Source: Prolixibacteraceae bacterium (GTDB taxonomy: Bacteria; Bacteroidota; Bacteroidia; Bacteroidales; Prolixibacteraceae). From it: a DNA stretch of 37,082 bases. A program made the translations under genes and the position numbers. This document shows positions 27,701-35,750 of the stretch, one piece after another. The notes under the pieces were generated by a model. The model ran no database searches. It saw only the letters and a program-made list of their open reading frames with translations, and was not told the origin of the DNA. How positions within the stretch are numbered: position 1 is the first letter of the stretch; every line of letters begins with the position of its first letter. The stretch lies in the NCBI GenBank assembly GCA_016931385.1, contig JAFGEV010000058.1, forward strand, positions 1 to 37,082, read 5' to 3'.

Positions 27701-28874
27701 CCTTTCCAAAGTAAACAGCGCCATCAATGGAAAATACGGAAAAATTATTTCAATAAAGGTAAACAATGCCGGAAGTGCTATACCGCCGGATAAGGCAGAA
27801 TATATATTTGAAAGATTTTATAAAGATAATTATAGCAGCTTCGGATCAGGTATAGGCTTAAGTCTTGCCAGATCGTATGTTGAAATACATAAAGGAGAAA
27901 TTGATTTTACTTCAGAAAAAGAAAACGGGGTCACTTTTGAAGTAAGGATTCCTTTTGGTGAAAATTACCTGCTTCCAAACGAAAAAATTATTACAGACGC
28001 GGCTTATGAACCAAAAATTCAACAATATCTCGATATTGAGAATGAAAACGATTATGTTCGGAATGAAAACGAAAAGACCAATCTAAATAAGATACTTATA
28101 GTTGAAGATAATATTGAATTAAAACAATTGCTCAGGGAACAGTTATCTGACAAATATAAAGTAATTGAAGCTGGAGATGGAGACGAAGGATTGATAAAGG
28201 CAAAAAGTTACCTGCCCAATCTTGTTATCACTGATTTAAAAATACCCATCGTCAATGGGCTTGAATTATGTCTTTCGATAAAAAAGGACCTGGACATTGG
28301 GCATATTCCTGTTATAATCTTAACAGCGAAAGAAGAATTAGAAGATCAGATCAGGGGAATGGAAGCCGGTGCTGATGCGTATATAACAAAACCATTTTCG
28401 ATGCAATATCTTCATTCGGTTATTAAGAACCTTATCGAATCAAGGGAAAAACTCAGGCGAAAATTTATTTCAGGTTTAAGTACTACAGATGAAAAAATAG
28501 ATATCCCATCAATGGATGAACACTTTCTTGAAAAAGCGTATACCGTGCTTGAGGAAAACATGGATAACCCCCAATTTGGAATTCCCGATTTCATTGAACG
28601 GCTAGGTATCAGCAAATATATGTTGTACACAAAAATAAAAACACTAACCGGACTAACACCTAATGACTTTGTGATAAACTACAAACTCAAAAAGGCAGCC
28701 CATATCCTTAAAGAAAAAGAAATAAGCGATATGGACCTTTATTACAAACTTGGATTTAATGATGTTTCCTATTTCAGAAAATGTTTCAAAAAACAATTTG
28801 GGCTTACCCCCTATCAATTCGTAAAATCGAATAAATTCAATGAGCATTCTGGTTTCACAAAGGGTAATAAATAA
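24792..28874 (+). CDS. Hybrid two-component system sensor/AraC regulator (HTCS)
   Basis: The 1360-residue one-protein regulator spans the inner membrane. A signal/anchor (about 10-30) precedes about 12-14 two-component-propeller repeats (about 35-690; e.g. EDGLSQSTVFAIYKDQKDLMWFGT, DSEGYIWIGTGGFGIIRY). A Y_Y_Y domain (about 715-775) and a membrane helix (783-803) follow. The kinase has an H box with His840 (FTDVSHEIGTSLTLL), an N box near 950 (NLLSNAFKFEP) and a G box (SGIGLSLARSYVEIHKG). A receiver domain (about 1100-1215; Asp1148 in VITDLKIP) and an AraC HTH (about 1260-1355; KYMLYTKIKTLTG, YYKLGFNDVSYFRKCFKKQF) complete it. It should sense an oligosaccharide in the periplasm and activate susCD. 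The H box departs from the usual HEFRTPLT. Confidence 0.96.
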   Translation: METAKLIRPYYAKILLFLIFGILLFAHQKLHANSEQLSFNHLWVEDGLSQSTVFAIYKDQKDLMWFGTRRGLNMYDGYQFTQYMHKVDDPQSLTSNLIYAIIGDKKDNLIIQTDSCLNYYDRYKDEFSVIRGNEFFWNMIKDKENNIWACSYSGLFIFNEQEKTFDPVENKIPFVELYDLVLDKQSNIWITGPGKIIKYSPADRKSKTYNLPANDENENNRLFIETDERDVVWVCSRYGELMCYNKEDDAFCKPGYYTKFENLLVSSFGKGLNNTIIIGTDGTGIIQINTVTNEIKILNHNPDIEESLSSNTIYSILADTKLGILWLGSYMGGVDYFSHYNKGFKFIYHEPHNRKSIINSNVRSLFIDTENNIWVGTRQGLSVLDSLHNLIYEFSQETLFAAGIINPIITDIWMDKKGYVWISSYKGGLVLFDPSTKKLAKLNTIYPEINIPENLGIFDVLADSKKNIWLATEQGTYMFPLNKKGFVFNTDFSKKIIEDRAGRIFIGSVNNGLLHVNNNSLQILPVSFNTLIQSERIKRINTLFEDSEGYIWIGTGGFGIIRYNPTSNQAQIFTSENGLPDNNISGIIEDKNKTIWVTTYTGVGRYLKGNSEFKHVYLEKGIIGKEFNPNSIDIATNGIIYAGSINGLLTFNPDYYNENPFLPEVIFTGLYVNKKKQKTDRKNIPVKQSILFSEKIALKYFQNSIGITFTAPEYYLGDKLNFYYKLDEKDKWNELGNNRSINFVNLKPGDYLLTVRAENSDGYSKIEGTTLNIHIDPPPWRTNLAYICYTIFFAGFLILIRQLVKMRLNLKYQILLQKAEKDKQTEINQARVKLFTDVSHEIGTSLTLLNIPLETLNNIEADDLKKYYLSIINKNVHRLKHLVKRIINLRKIETGNMPLCAEQDDLAGFIKAICINFESIARKKNISFVRDFPIEDISTWFDKEKIEYILYNLLSNAFKFEPENGKVCIVLSKVNSAINGKYGKIISIKVNNAGSAIPPDKAEYIFERFYKDNYSSFGSGIGLSLARSYVEIHKGEIDFTSEKENGVTFEVRIPFGENYLLPNEKIITDAAYEPKIQQYLDIENENDYVRNENEKTNLNKILIVEDNIELKQLLREQLSDKYKVIEAGDGDEGLIKAKSYLPNLVITDLKIPIVNGLELCLSIKKDLDIGHIPVIILTAKEELEDQIRGMEAGADAYITKPFSMQYLHSVIKNLIESREKLRRKFISGLSTTDEKIDIPSMDEHFLEKAYTVLEENMDNPQFGIPDFIERLGISKYMLYTKIKTLTGLTPNDFVINYKLKKAAHILKEKEISDMDLYYKLGFNDVSYFRKCFKKQFGLTPYQFVKSNKFNEHSGFTKGNK

Positions 28875-28956
28875 GGGCAAATTATCTTTTTGCATAACAA
28901 TAATCATCTAAAACAATATTCCTACACACCATCTTAAATTTTCAGATAAAGCCTTC

Positions 28957-29103
28957 CTACATGGAATCGGGGATCGTAAATTGCCCCCTCAACCTAATAT
29001 CTTCCGATGAACTTCCGACGAATATTTCAAACACTCCGGGCTCAACTACACGATCCATTTTTTCATTAAGAAGTGAAAATTGATCGTATGGAAGGAAAAA
29101 ATC
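28957..29103 (-). pseudogene. Out-of-frame C-terminal end of the GH3 gene
   Basis: The minus strand just past the GH3 stop, read in the frame one base away, encodes 48 residues: DFFLPYDQFSLLNEKM, DRVVEPGVFEIFVGSSSEDI, then RLRGQFTIPDSM and a stop (28957-28959). This is the end of the fibronectin-III-like domain that closes GH3 enzymes (VVEPGxFxIxVGxSSxDI). Dropping one base, for example 29104, joins it to the main frame as EEKI-N-DFFLPYDQ. It is therefore a frameshifted piece of the neighbouring gene and not a separate one. Confidence 0.8.
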
Positions 29104-31375
29104 AATTAATCTTTTCTTCTCCCTTCTCTAAATGAATCCTCTCAAAACCTCTGAGCTGCTTTTCATACACGGTAACACTGCTCACCAAATCGCTGAAATA
29201 AAGCTGCACAATTTCATCCCCTCCATGTTCACCCGTATTTTTAATTTTGAATGAAACATGTACTTTTTCGTCTCCTGCCGAAGCCGGTTGTTCAATATTC
29301 AAATCAGAATATTTAAAGGTTGTGTAGCTTAATCCGAATCCAAATGGATAGAGGCAGTCGAGTACTCTCGACCTCACATTTCCTTGTCCTGCATGTGCAC
29401 TTGGTTTGAAAGGGAATGCAAGGGGTATTTGCCCTATCGTTTTCGGAAAAGTTATCGGAAGTTTACCTCCGGGATTATAATTTCCAAAAAGCGTATTGGC
29501 AATAGCTTCAGCACCGAATTCTCCTGGAAACCATGCCTCAATGATTGCAGGAACATTCTTATCTGCCCAATTAACAGTAACCGGCCTTCCATTAATTAGC
29601 ACCAATACAATTTGAATTCCTGTGCCGTGTAAGGTTCTTAAAAGTTCTTCCTGGTAGCCCGAAAGGTTTAAAGAAGTCCGCGACATACTTTCACCAACAG
29701 TTCCAGGTTCATCTCCTAGTACAACAATGGCAATATCAGAGATTTTTGCCAATGCTACTGCTTCGTCAATCAGCTTTTGCTCTGAAGCCTGAGGTGAGGT
29801 GTAATACAATTCAAGTTCGAGCCAGTTATCGGGTTGAACAGAACAACCTTTTGCATATCGGACCTGTGAACCTGGCTTTACTTTTCTTTTGAAAGCTTCA
29901 AGTAAACTTTCAGTTTCAACATTATTGGGTCCATACCGGCTCATTGAATACCTTGTATCGGCAGCATTCGGCCCAACAATCAGATACGATTTGAATGAAT
30001 CTTTTTCGAGTGGTAAAAAATTATTCTCATTTTTCAGTAGCACCAACGACTCGTACGATGCTTTTTTTGAAAGTTCAACGTTTTCGGGTGACCTCACAAT
30101 TATGTTGGCCTCATCAGGATCTTTTATGAACGGATGATCAAAAAGCCCGAGATGAAATTTAATTCCTAGTATTTCTCTTACCCTCTGATCGACAACTTCC
30201 ATTGAAATTGTCCCTTCATTGATAAGTTCCCTGAGAGGCTCAACATAAACCTCCGGAGAGGTAAAATTGGTACGTATGTTCAAACCAGATTCTACACACT
30301 GTTTTATCGCATCCTTATAACTTTCAGCCACCTTATGTTTTGTAAAAAGATATTCAACAGCATCGCTGTCAGATACAACATACCCTTTGAATTTATATGT
30401 ATCCCTCAACAATTCGGTAAGAAAATAGTGACTTCCCGTAACCGGTATTCCATCGTAGTCGTTATATGAACTCATTACCCCCAGGGCGCCTCCCCTTAAA
30501 AAAACCTGCTCGAAAGGATAAAGGTTGATGTTATGCATTTCGCGCCAGGTAACCTGGGGGTCTGTTCGTGCTTCTCCATCCCTGCCGCCTGAAGGCACAC
30601 TGTAAACAGCGAAATGTTTAGGGGTTGAAACGACATTTTGCTCCTGAATACCCTTTGTAATTTTAACACCAAGCTCTGCAACCAGATACGGATCTTCTCC
30701 CATGCTTTCAACTGTTCTGCCCCACCTTGGATCGCGAGCCAGATCGAGGATCGGAGCATATACATTTGTGTATCCGAGAGCCCTGGCTTCTTTACCAATA
30801 ACTTTGCCCATGTTGTAAACAAGCGCTTTGTTCCACGTACTGCCAATGCCAATATTGGCCGGGAACATGGTAGCCCTGTCGTGGGCCAACCCCCTGATCC
30901 CCTCAACTGTAAAATCAACAGGTATTCCCAGTCGTGTATTTTCAATAAACCACTCCTGGATTATATTGATCGCTTCTGCATGATTTGAAAAAGGATAAGA
31001 ATATTCTGTTTTTGTTGTCGATTTGAAAGTTGTGTTGTTCAAATGTTCATCGATATTACCAATGCCATCTTTCCATAATTCATTCTTCCATCCGGGTGTT
31101 GGTAATTCATCCTGCAATACCCGCCCATATCCGTAAAGCGTTACCATTTGGCAGGTTTTTTCTTCGAGTGTCATTTGTGACAACAAATTCTCAATCCGGT
31201 CTTCAACGCTTTCTGAACTGTCTTCAAAAATATCAAGCTTGCCATTTTTATTAAAATCAATCCAGCCGACTTTATAAACATCATTATCTTTCACCTGTGA
31301 AAATATAAGGCAAGTTGTTAAGAAGTTAGTGCATATAATCGTAAAAGCTTTCTTCAAAAAAATCGTTTTTATCAT
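29102..31375 (-). CDS. Glycoside hydrolase family 3 (beta-glucosidase-like), frameshifted near its end
   Basis: This 757-residue enzyme probably removes terminal beta-linked sugars from oligosaccharides in the periplasm. A signal peptide ends near IFSQ. A Ca-binding-like loop (DFNKNGKLDIFED) follows, as in many Bacteroidota GH3s. The (beta/alpha)8 domain has MTLEEKTCQM, TPKHFAVYSVPSGGRDGEAR and the nucleophile Asp336 in GYVVSDSDAVEYL. The second domain has LLKNENNFLPL and VVLGDEPGTVGESMSR, where Glu562 is a candidate acid/base. The fibronectin-III-like domain is cut at EKGEEKIN by a frameshift; the missing end lies at 28957-29103 and restoring it gives about 805 residues. ATG 31375 is chosen because position 31381 is TTG. 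It converges on the HTCS gene. Substrate is undetermined. Confidence 0.93.
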   Translation of the reverse strand: MIKTIFLKKAFTIICTNFLTTCLIFSQVKDNDVYKVGWIDFNKNGKLDIFEDSSESVEDRIENLLSQMTLEEKTCQMVTLYGYGRVLQDELPTPGWKNELWKDGIGNIDEHLNNTTFKSTTKTEYSYPFSNHAEAINIIQEWFIENTRLGIPVDFTVEGIRGLAHDRATMFPANIGIGSTWNKALVYNMGKVIGKEARALGYTNVYAPILDLARDPRWGRTVESMGEDPYLVAELGVKITKGIQEQNVVSTPKHFAVYSVPSGGRDGEARTDPQVTWREMHNINLYPFEQVFLRGGALGVMSSYNDYDGIPVTGSHYFLTELLRDTYKFKGYVVSDSDAVEYLFTKHKVAESYKDAIKQCVESGLNIRTNFTSPEVYVEPLRELINEGTISMEVVDQRVREILGIKFHLGLFDHPFIKDPDEANIIVRSPENVELSKKASYESLVLLKNENNFLPLEKDSFKSYLIVGPNAADTRYSMSRYGPNNVETESLLEAFKRKVKPGSQVRYAKGCSVQPDNWLELELYYTSPQASEQKLIDEAVALAKISDIAIVVLGDEPGTVGESMSRTSLNLSGYQEELLRTLHGTGIQIVLVLINGRPVTVNWADKNVPAIIEAWFPGEFGAEAIANTLFGNYNPGGKLPITFPKTIGQIPLAFPFKPSAHAGQGNVRSRVLDCLYPFGFGLSYTTFKYSDLNIEQPASAGDEKVHVSFKIKNTGEHGGDEIVQLYFSDLVSSVTVYEKQLRGFERIHLEKGEEKIN

Positions 31376-31790
31376 ATTCAAAACTGGTTTAACGGATTAT
31401 CTGCTTCTGAAAAAATATTCATGATTTAAAAGGGCAATACAATCGTTTATCTTGTCATTGATATCCAAATATTCAATACTCTTTAATGAAACGTCTCCTG
31501 ATAAAATTATTGAAACAAGCATTTTTTGAGATATTGAATTATCTTAAAAAACAAGCATTATAAATCAATGAAGGTAATTTTTTCCTATTCAGGTTATATT
31601 ATCCTCTTTTATCCGCTCAGCCCTCTCAGGCTTATTAACCAAATTCAATGCTAAACCAACATAGCGGGTCATGGCACGTGTTGCATCAATTGACAACTGG
31701 TGCATGATGGAATCAACATCGGTGGGTTATCCGTTATTTCATCTGTTAGTTAATTATTTCAACTTTGCTGTATACTGGTAATTCATATCC
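31376..31790. other. Intergenic region between GH3 and hydrolase genes
   Basis: This 415-base stretch is the GH3 promoter region (left part, AT-rich, no clear TAnnTTTG box) plus a short coding-like frame at 31589-31705 that is listed separately. I see no further structure. Confidence 0.5.
31589..31705 (-). CDS. Short ORF or gene remnant, unknown
   Basis: This minus-strand frame of 38 codons starts at ATG 31705 and reads MHQLSIDATRAMTRYVGLAL, then NLVNKPERAERIKEDNIT. The same frame is open for about eight more codons upstream (to an in-frame taa), continuing PTDVDSI before the Met. The amphipathic, charged composition looks like real protein, unlike the surrounding AT-rich DNA. I do not recognise it. 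It may be a small protein or the 3' end of a deleted gene. Confidence 0.3.
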   Translation of the reverse strand: MHQLSIDATRAMTRYVGLALNLVNKPERAERIKEDNIT

Positions 31791-32639
31791 TTACTCTTTT
31801 AAAAATTGTAAAAAGCGTTCAGTTTGATTGATTAACACATGCCCGGTATTTTCCAATACCACACACCGGACATTCCCAAGGTTATTTTCTATGCGTTCGG
31901 CTGTTTTTTGTGAATTGTAAAAACAGTCATGCTCACCGCCTATGAATAATACAGGCGCTTCAATTTGTTTCAGTTGCTCATCGGAAAAAACAGGAAAAAC
32001 TTCGGTTCGCGGGTTGTAGTGTTCCTTTATTAAGGCGGCAAACTCAAGCGCCCGTTCATCAATTTCAAGAGCCCCGTAAACCAGTTTGTCCAGTTTTTGC
32101 ATGCCCCACTTTCCTGCTAACGAGGTAAAAATTATCAACAACACAGCTTTGGGTTTAATTGGTGTAATACCTGCTGTTGCCATCAAAACCAGGTGATCAA
32201 CCCTGTTGGGATGTTTTGTTGCAAAATCCAGGGCAACCCACCCCCCAAGCGAACATGCAATAATCGACACCCGGTTTAACCCGAGGCTTTCAACAATTTC
32301 CAAAAGCCAGTTGGCATAGTTTCCATCTTTAAATTCAGGCCGTGTTTGTGCACTTTTTCCACATTCACCAATGATATCGATGGCAAAAACCCGATACTTC
32401 TCCGAGAGTGTTTTAGCATCGGAAATCCACATGGCCGAGTTGGAAACCGAACCATGCAACAAAAAAACTGCTGGTGCATTTCTATCACCACTTTCAATAA
32501 TGAAAGTATTTCCATAACTAGTGTTAAAGGTGTATTGCTTCGAGGGCCTACACCATTCAGTTAGCAATTTTTCGTAAAAAGTAAGGATCGCTTTTTTACC
32601 CTCTTCCGATTTGTAAATTGATTTCTTTGCCATTTCCAT
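31791..32639 (-). CDS. Alpha/beta hydrolase
   Basis: The 282-residue cytoplasmic enzyme has the alpha/beta fold with oxyanion motif FLLHGSVSNSAMW (about 59-71). The nucleophile Ser130 sits in the elbow ACSLGGW, followed by Asp238 in FIGGEHDCF and His267 in ENTGHVL, so the triad is complete. No signal peptide is seen. I start at ATG 32639 (MEMAKKSIYKSEEG); ATG 32675 would add 12 residues. It is the last gene of the minus-strand cluster, 64 bases after the LRR gene. Substrate is unknown; esterase, lipase or C-C hydrolase are all possible. Confidence 0.9.
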   Translation of the reverse strand: MEMAKKSIYKSEEGKKAILTFYEKLLTEWCRPSKQYTFNTSYGNTFIIESGDRNAPAVFLLHGSVSNSAMWISDAKTLSEKYRVFAIDIIGECGKSAQTRPEFKDGNYANWLLEIVESLGLNRVSIIACSLGGWVALDFATKHPNRVDHLVLMATAGITPIKPKAVLLIIFTSLAGKWGMQKLDKLVYGALEIDERALEFAALIKEHYNPRTEVFPVFSDEQLKQIEAPVLFIGGEHDCFYNSQKTAERIENNLGNVRCVVLENTGHVLINQTERFLQFLKE

Positions 32640-32703
32640 ATTTTTTTTGACAAAGAACTTAAGGCAGACCGACATTTCTTTTGATGTAGATCAAAAAAAT
32701 CGA

Positions 32704-33588
32704 TCACCTCATAACAAGAATCCCTTTTTTTCTAAGCAATTGAATTTGTTCCTTCGGAACGGGGTTTCCAAGCAAATTGACATATTCCAGGTTTTCAAGA
32801 TCAAATAACGGGCTGATGTCATCTACAGCGTTGCCCGATAAATCAACGATTCTCAGGTTCGTCAGGTTGCTTAATACATCGATATAGCCAATTTGGTTTT
32901 CTGACAGGTACAATTCTTCCAAATTCCGCAGGTTCCACAAATTGCCGATATCGGAAATGGAATTATCCGAAACATCGAGGATTTTCACATGCGTGCAATA
33001 TTCAACTCCATCCAGCGATTCCAGCCCCAAGCCGGCCATTTCAAAATCTTCAAAATCTTCGAGGTAATAAGTTGGAAATTCAACATCTAACTTTCCGTAT
33101 TCCCTGATTTTTATTGCGTTGAAAAACGATTTCTCAAAATCGAATACATCTGCATAATCATCTTCCCCATCTTCCTCGTCGGAACCTGCATAACCAAAAC
33201 CCTCCATATCTTCGTTGTCCCAGACATATTCGGGGCTGTACCCGATACTTTCGTCAATAACATCAACCGAAACCGCATCAATATCGGACAACAACAAAAT
33301 ATGGGAAAACTTTCTCAGTCCATCGTAGTTGTTCTGCTCATAAAGCTGCTGTATCTGTTTTTTGATGTATTCACCTTTGTCGGGGTGATAAAGTACAATC
33401 AGTTTAGAAAAACAGCGGGCCTCTTTTTCTTCGTTAATAACCACGTATTCAGAAACCTTATTGGCAAGAGCCCTGATTTTTGAGTAGTTCCTGCTTTTGT
33501 AAAGCAAAATCAGTTTGCCCGAAATCCGGTTTAAGTTTTCCAGGGAATACGCTTCCGTCAAATCGCGGTACAATTCTTTGATGGTCAT
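32704..33588 (-). CDS. Leucine-rich-repeat protein
   Basis: The 294-residue protein has no signal peptide. Residues about 1-110 form a helical N-terminal region (LYRDLTEAYSLENLNRISGK, QIQQLYEQNNYDGLRKFSHI). A strongly acidic stretch follows (about 130-150; DNEDMEGF, SDEEDGEDDYADVF). The C-terminal third holds about four to five leucine-rich repeats of ~22 residues (VKILDVSDNSISDIGNLWNL, LEELYLSENQIGYIDVLSNL, LRIVDLSGNAVDDISPLFDL, LEYVNLLGNPVP). Such repeats bind proteins; the partner is unknown. Its ATG overlaps the stop of the HSL-type hydrolase (33585-33588), which implies coupled translation. Confidence 0.85.
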   Translation of the reverse strand: MTIKELYRDLTEAYSLENLNRISGKLILLYKSRNYSKIRALANKVSEYVVINEEKEARCFSKLIVLYHPDKGEYIKKQIQQLYEQNNYDGLRKFSHILLLSDIDAVSVDVIDESIGYSPEYVWDNEDMEGFGYAGSDEEDGEDDYADVFDFEKSFFNAIKIREYGKLDVEFPTYYLEDFEDFEMAGLGLESLDGVEYCTHVKILDVSDNSISDIGNLWNLRNLEELYLSENQIGYIDVLSNLTNLRIVDLSGNAVDDISPLFDLENLEYVNLLGNPVPKEQIQLLRKKGILVMR

Positions 33589-34511
33589 TCCTTTAAATTC
33601 GTTGTGACAAACTTAGCGATCTCGTCCATTGCTTCAGTTGCTTCCCTGAAAAGCGGTGCAAGGAGCGGATAACAATGGATCATTCCCCTGCCCTCTTTTA
33701 ATATGATGTCGGCGCCTGCCTGTTTGGCTTTTTCGAAAAACCTGATACTGTCGTCGTATAGTTCATCACTATCGCCAACATTGATATAAATGGGTGGGAG
33801 ACCTGTCAAATTGCCAAATAACGGCGATATATAGGGGTTTCTTACATCGTTTTTACCCACGTAATAATGGCTGAAAACATTCCAGCAATTCAATGGCGCC
33901 AGTGAAAGCTTGTTTTTGGTTTTATACGATGCGCCCGAGCAGCTTAAATCGGTCCAGGGCTGAATGGCAACGGCTGCTTTGGGAAACGGAATGTTTTTAT
34001 CGCGCAAGGCCTGCAACAGGGCAAGGCACAAACCACCCCCGGCCGATTCGCCCATCATAACAATATTTTCGGGCAGGTAACCCTTTTCAAGAACAGTTTG
34101 GTAAACGTTTATCGAATCATTAATTGATGCCGGAAACGGGTTCTCGGGTGCCAGGCCATATTCGTAGAGCAATGCCGTAATTTGTGTTTTCGTTGCAATT
34201 TTAGCAACCACTGCCCGGTGGTCGTTACATGAGCCGGAAACATAGCCGCCACCGTGAACGTAAAAAATCAATTTACCGTCGGGAGCCTTTTCAGGTATTA
34301 TCCATTCAGACAACACCATGTTCAAAAGCTCTTGCCTAATGGAAATCCCCCCGGGTAATTTACCCATGCGGGCTGCCCCTTTTTCGCAGGTTTCCCTGAA
34401 TGCAAGGACTTCTTCAATGCCAAAACCCATTCTTTCTTTCTTCAGCCGCCCTTTTAAAATATGCCGGTGGCGCAAGATGCCGATTAACAGTTTACTCTTT
34501 AAACTTGCCAT
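33585..34511 (-). CDS. Hormone-sensitive-lipase-family alpha/beta hydrolase (esterase)
   Basis: The 308-residue enzyme carries the HSL-family HGGG oxyanion motif (FYVHGGGYVSGS, 86-89). The nucleophile Ser156 lies in GESAGGG, with Asp249 in VGDSDELYDD and His279 in GMIHCYP. The triad is complete and length is normal for bacterial esterases of this family (family IV). No signal peptide is seen; the first 30 residues are basic (KSKLLIGILRHRHILKGRLKK), which may associate with membrane. It begins 64 bases after the second Crp-like gene and overlaps the LRR gene by four bases. Confidence 0.92.
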   Translation of the reverse strand: MASLKSKLLIGILRHRHILKGRLKKERMGFGIEEVLAFRETCEKGAARMGKLPGGISIRQELLNMVLSEWIIPEKAPDGKLIFYVHGGGYVSGSCNDHRAVVAKIATKTQITALLYEYGLAPENPFPASINDSINVYQTVLEKGYLPENIVMMGESAGGGLCLALLQALRDKNIPFPKAAVAIQPWTDLSCSGASYKTKNKLSLAPLNCWNVFSHYYVGKNDVRNPYISPLFGNLTGLPPIYINVGDSDELYDDSIRFFEKAKQAGADIILKEGRGMIHCYPLLAPLFREATEAMDEIAKFVTTNLKE

Positions 34512-34575
34512 TGTTTAATAACTTAGATTTGCCGGCAAATATGAGGTTTTTGATAAACAAAGAAATTCACCTATG

Positions 34576-35157
34576 TTAACTTCTTTCGTTTTTGTACAAA
34601 TTATTCCGGATGCGGCTTAACGATTGGGGTGCAACACCCAGGAAAGACGCCAGATGTTTAAGCGGGATTTTTGCCATAATGCCAGGATATCTTTTCATGA
34701 GGTTTTTGTAATTTTCTTCGGCCGTGTAGACTTTCGACTCCAGCAAGCGATTATCCATGAATTCCTGTATGTCATTCAGGAGACTGCGCATAAATACATT
34801 CCAAGAATTTATTTTTTCAAGGTTTTTGTATTGAGTGTAATCAATCTTCCATACTATTGTTTCGGTAAGCGCCTGGATGCCTTCGCCTGCAGCCGACTGG
34901 TTCCTGAAACTCACTTTTGAAGTAAAGCAGTAAGGGGCAACACAAAACATCTTTGTGATATCATTACCCTCCACATTGCAGTAAAAACGGATCAGCCCTC
35001 TTTCAAGGAAATAGAAATAACGGCATATTTTCCCCTCCTCAAGAATGATTTCATTTTTTTTGAAAACCTCACGATTAAACTTTTTTTGAATAATTTCCCA
35101 ATCTCCTTCTGGCAGGGTAATGAAGTTGCTGATGAAATCTTTTAACGGTTCAGGCAT
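34576..35157 (-). CDS. Crp/Fnr family regulator (first copy)
   Basis: The 193-residue regulator has a cyclic-nucleotide-binding-like domain (about 15-125; FKKNEIILEEGKICRYFYFL, RGLIRFY). The C-terminal HTH is short (about 145-193; KHLASFLGVAPQSLSRIRNN). The phosphate-binding RSA motif of true cAMP receptors is not evident, so the ligand is unlikely to be cAMP. Bacteroidota genomes carry many such stand-alone regulators. It lies 17 bases downstream of a paralogue and 64 bases before the esterase gene, so it may control this cluster. Confidence 0.92.
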   Translation of the reverse strand: MPEPLKDFISNFITLPEGDWEIIQKKFNREVFKKNEIILEEGKICRYFYFLERGLIRFYCNVEGNDITKMFCVAPYCFTSKVSFRNQSAAGEGIQALTETIVWKIDYTQYKNLEKINSWNVFMRSLLNDIQEFMDNRLLESKVYTAEENYKNLMKRYPGIMAKIPLKHLASFLGVAPQSLSRIRNNLYKNERS

Positions 35158-35174
35158 AATGTATTCAATTTGGG

Positions 35175-35750
35175 TTAACCTTTACGGATGCGGCTCAATG
35201 TTTCCTGCGATATACCCAGAATGGAAGCAATATGCCCCAGCTTTGCCCTTTTGATTATTTCCGGGGCAATCTTGCCAAGGTATTCATATTTGCCTTTGGC
35301 ATCGCGTTGGTTCAGAGCTTTTGTATGCTTGTCGATATTAACAAATTCACGTTCCATCAGGGCATTTGTGAACATCATTATTTGCGGAAAACTGGCCAGT
35401 TTAGCGCTGTTTGTTTTAGTTATGCTGACCACTTCCGTGTTTTCGCATGCCTGCAGGTATTCTTCTGACGGGATATTTCGGGCATAACTTTCCAACGATG
35501 TAAAGGTGTCGTTCTCGGAGTGTATCCACGCGGTTATTTCTTTTCCATCGCTAATGTGGTATTTACGCACCATACCCTTTTTCAAAAACCAGATTTTGGT
35601 ACAATGCTGGCCTTGCTCAAGAATATGCTGATTCTTTTTATACGTTTCAATTCCGGCCAGTTGTTCAAGAGCGTCAATGGCTTCCTGATCAAGCTTTACA
35701 AATTTTTCTATGTAATTAATGAGTTGTTGCATGAGTGCTTTTTCTGCCAT
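35175..35750 (-). CDS. Crp/Fnr family regulator (second copy)
   Basis: The 191-residue protein has the same layout as its downstream neighbour: a cNMP-like domain (about 20-130; YKKNQHILEQGQHCTKIWFL, KGMVRKYH) and a C-terminal HTH (about 160-191; GHIASILGISQETLSRIRKG). The two copies are clearly paralogous but diverged. The ATG at 35750 is used; the in-frame ATG at codon 7 is an alternative. It is first in the run of minus-strand genes leading to the esterase-LRR-hydrolase block. The antiporter gene, also on the minus strand, ends 166 bases upstream of it. Confidence 0.92.
   Translation of the reverse strand: MAEKALMQQLINYIEKFVKLDQEAIDALEQLAGIETYKKNQHILEQGQHCTKIWFLKKGMVRKYHISDGKEITAWIHSENDTFTSLESYARNIPSEEYLQACENTEVVSITKTNSAKLASFPQIMMFTNALMEREFVNIDKHTKALNQRDAKGKYEYLGKIAPEIIKRAKLGHIASILGISQETLSRIRKG

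Noticed and set aside
32276-32515. ORF on the minus strand within the alpha/beta hydrolase
   Set aside because: It lies in an alternative frame of a gene with an intact catalytic triad.
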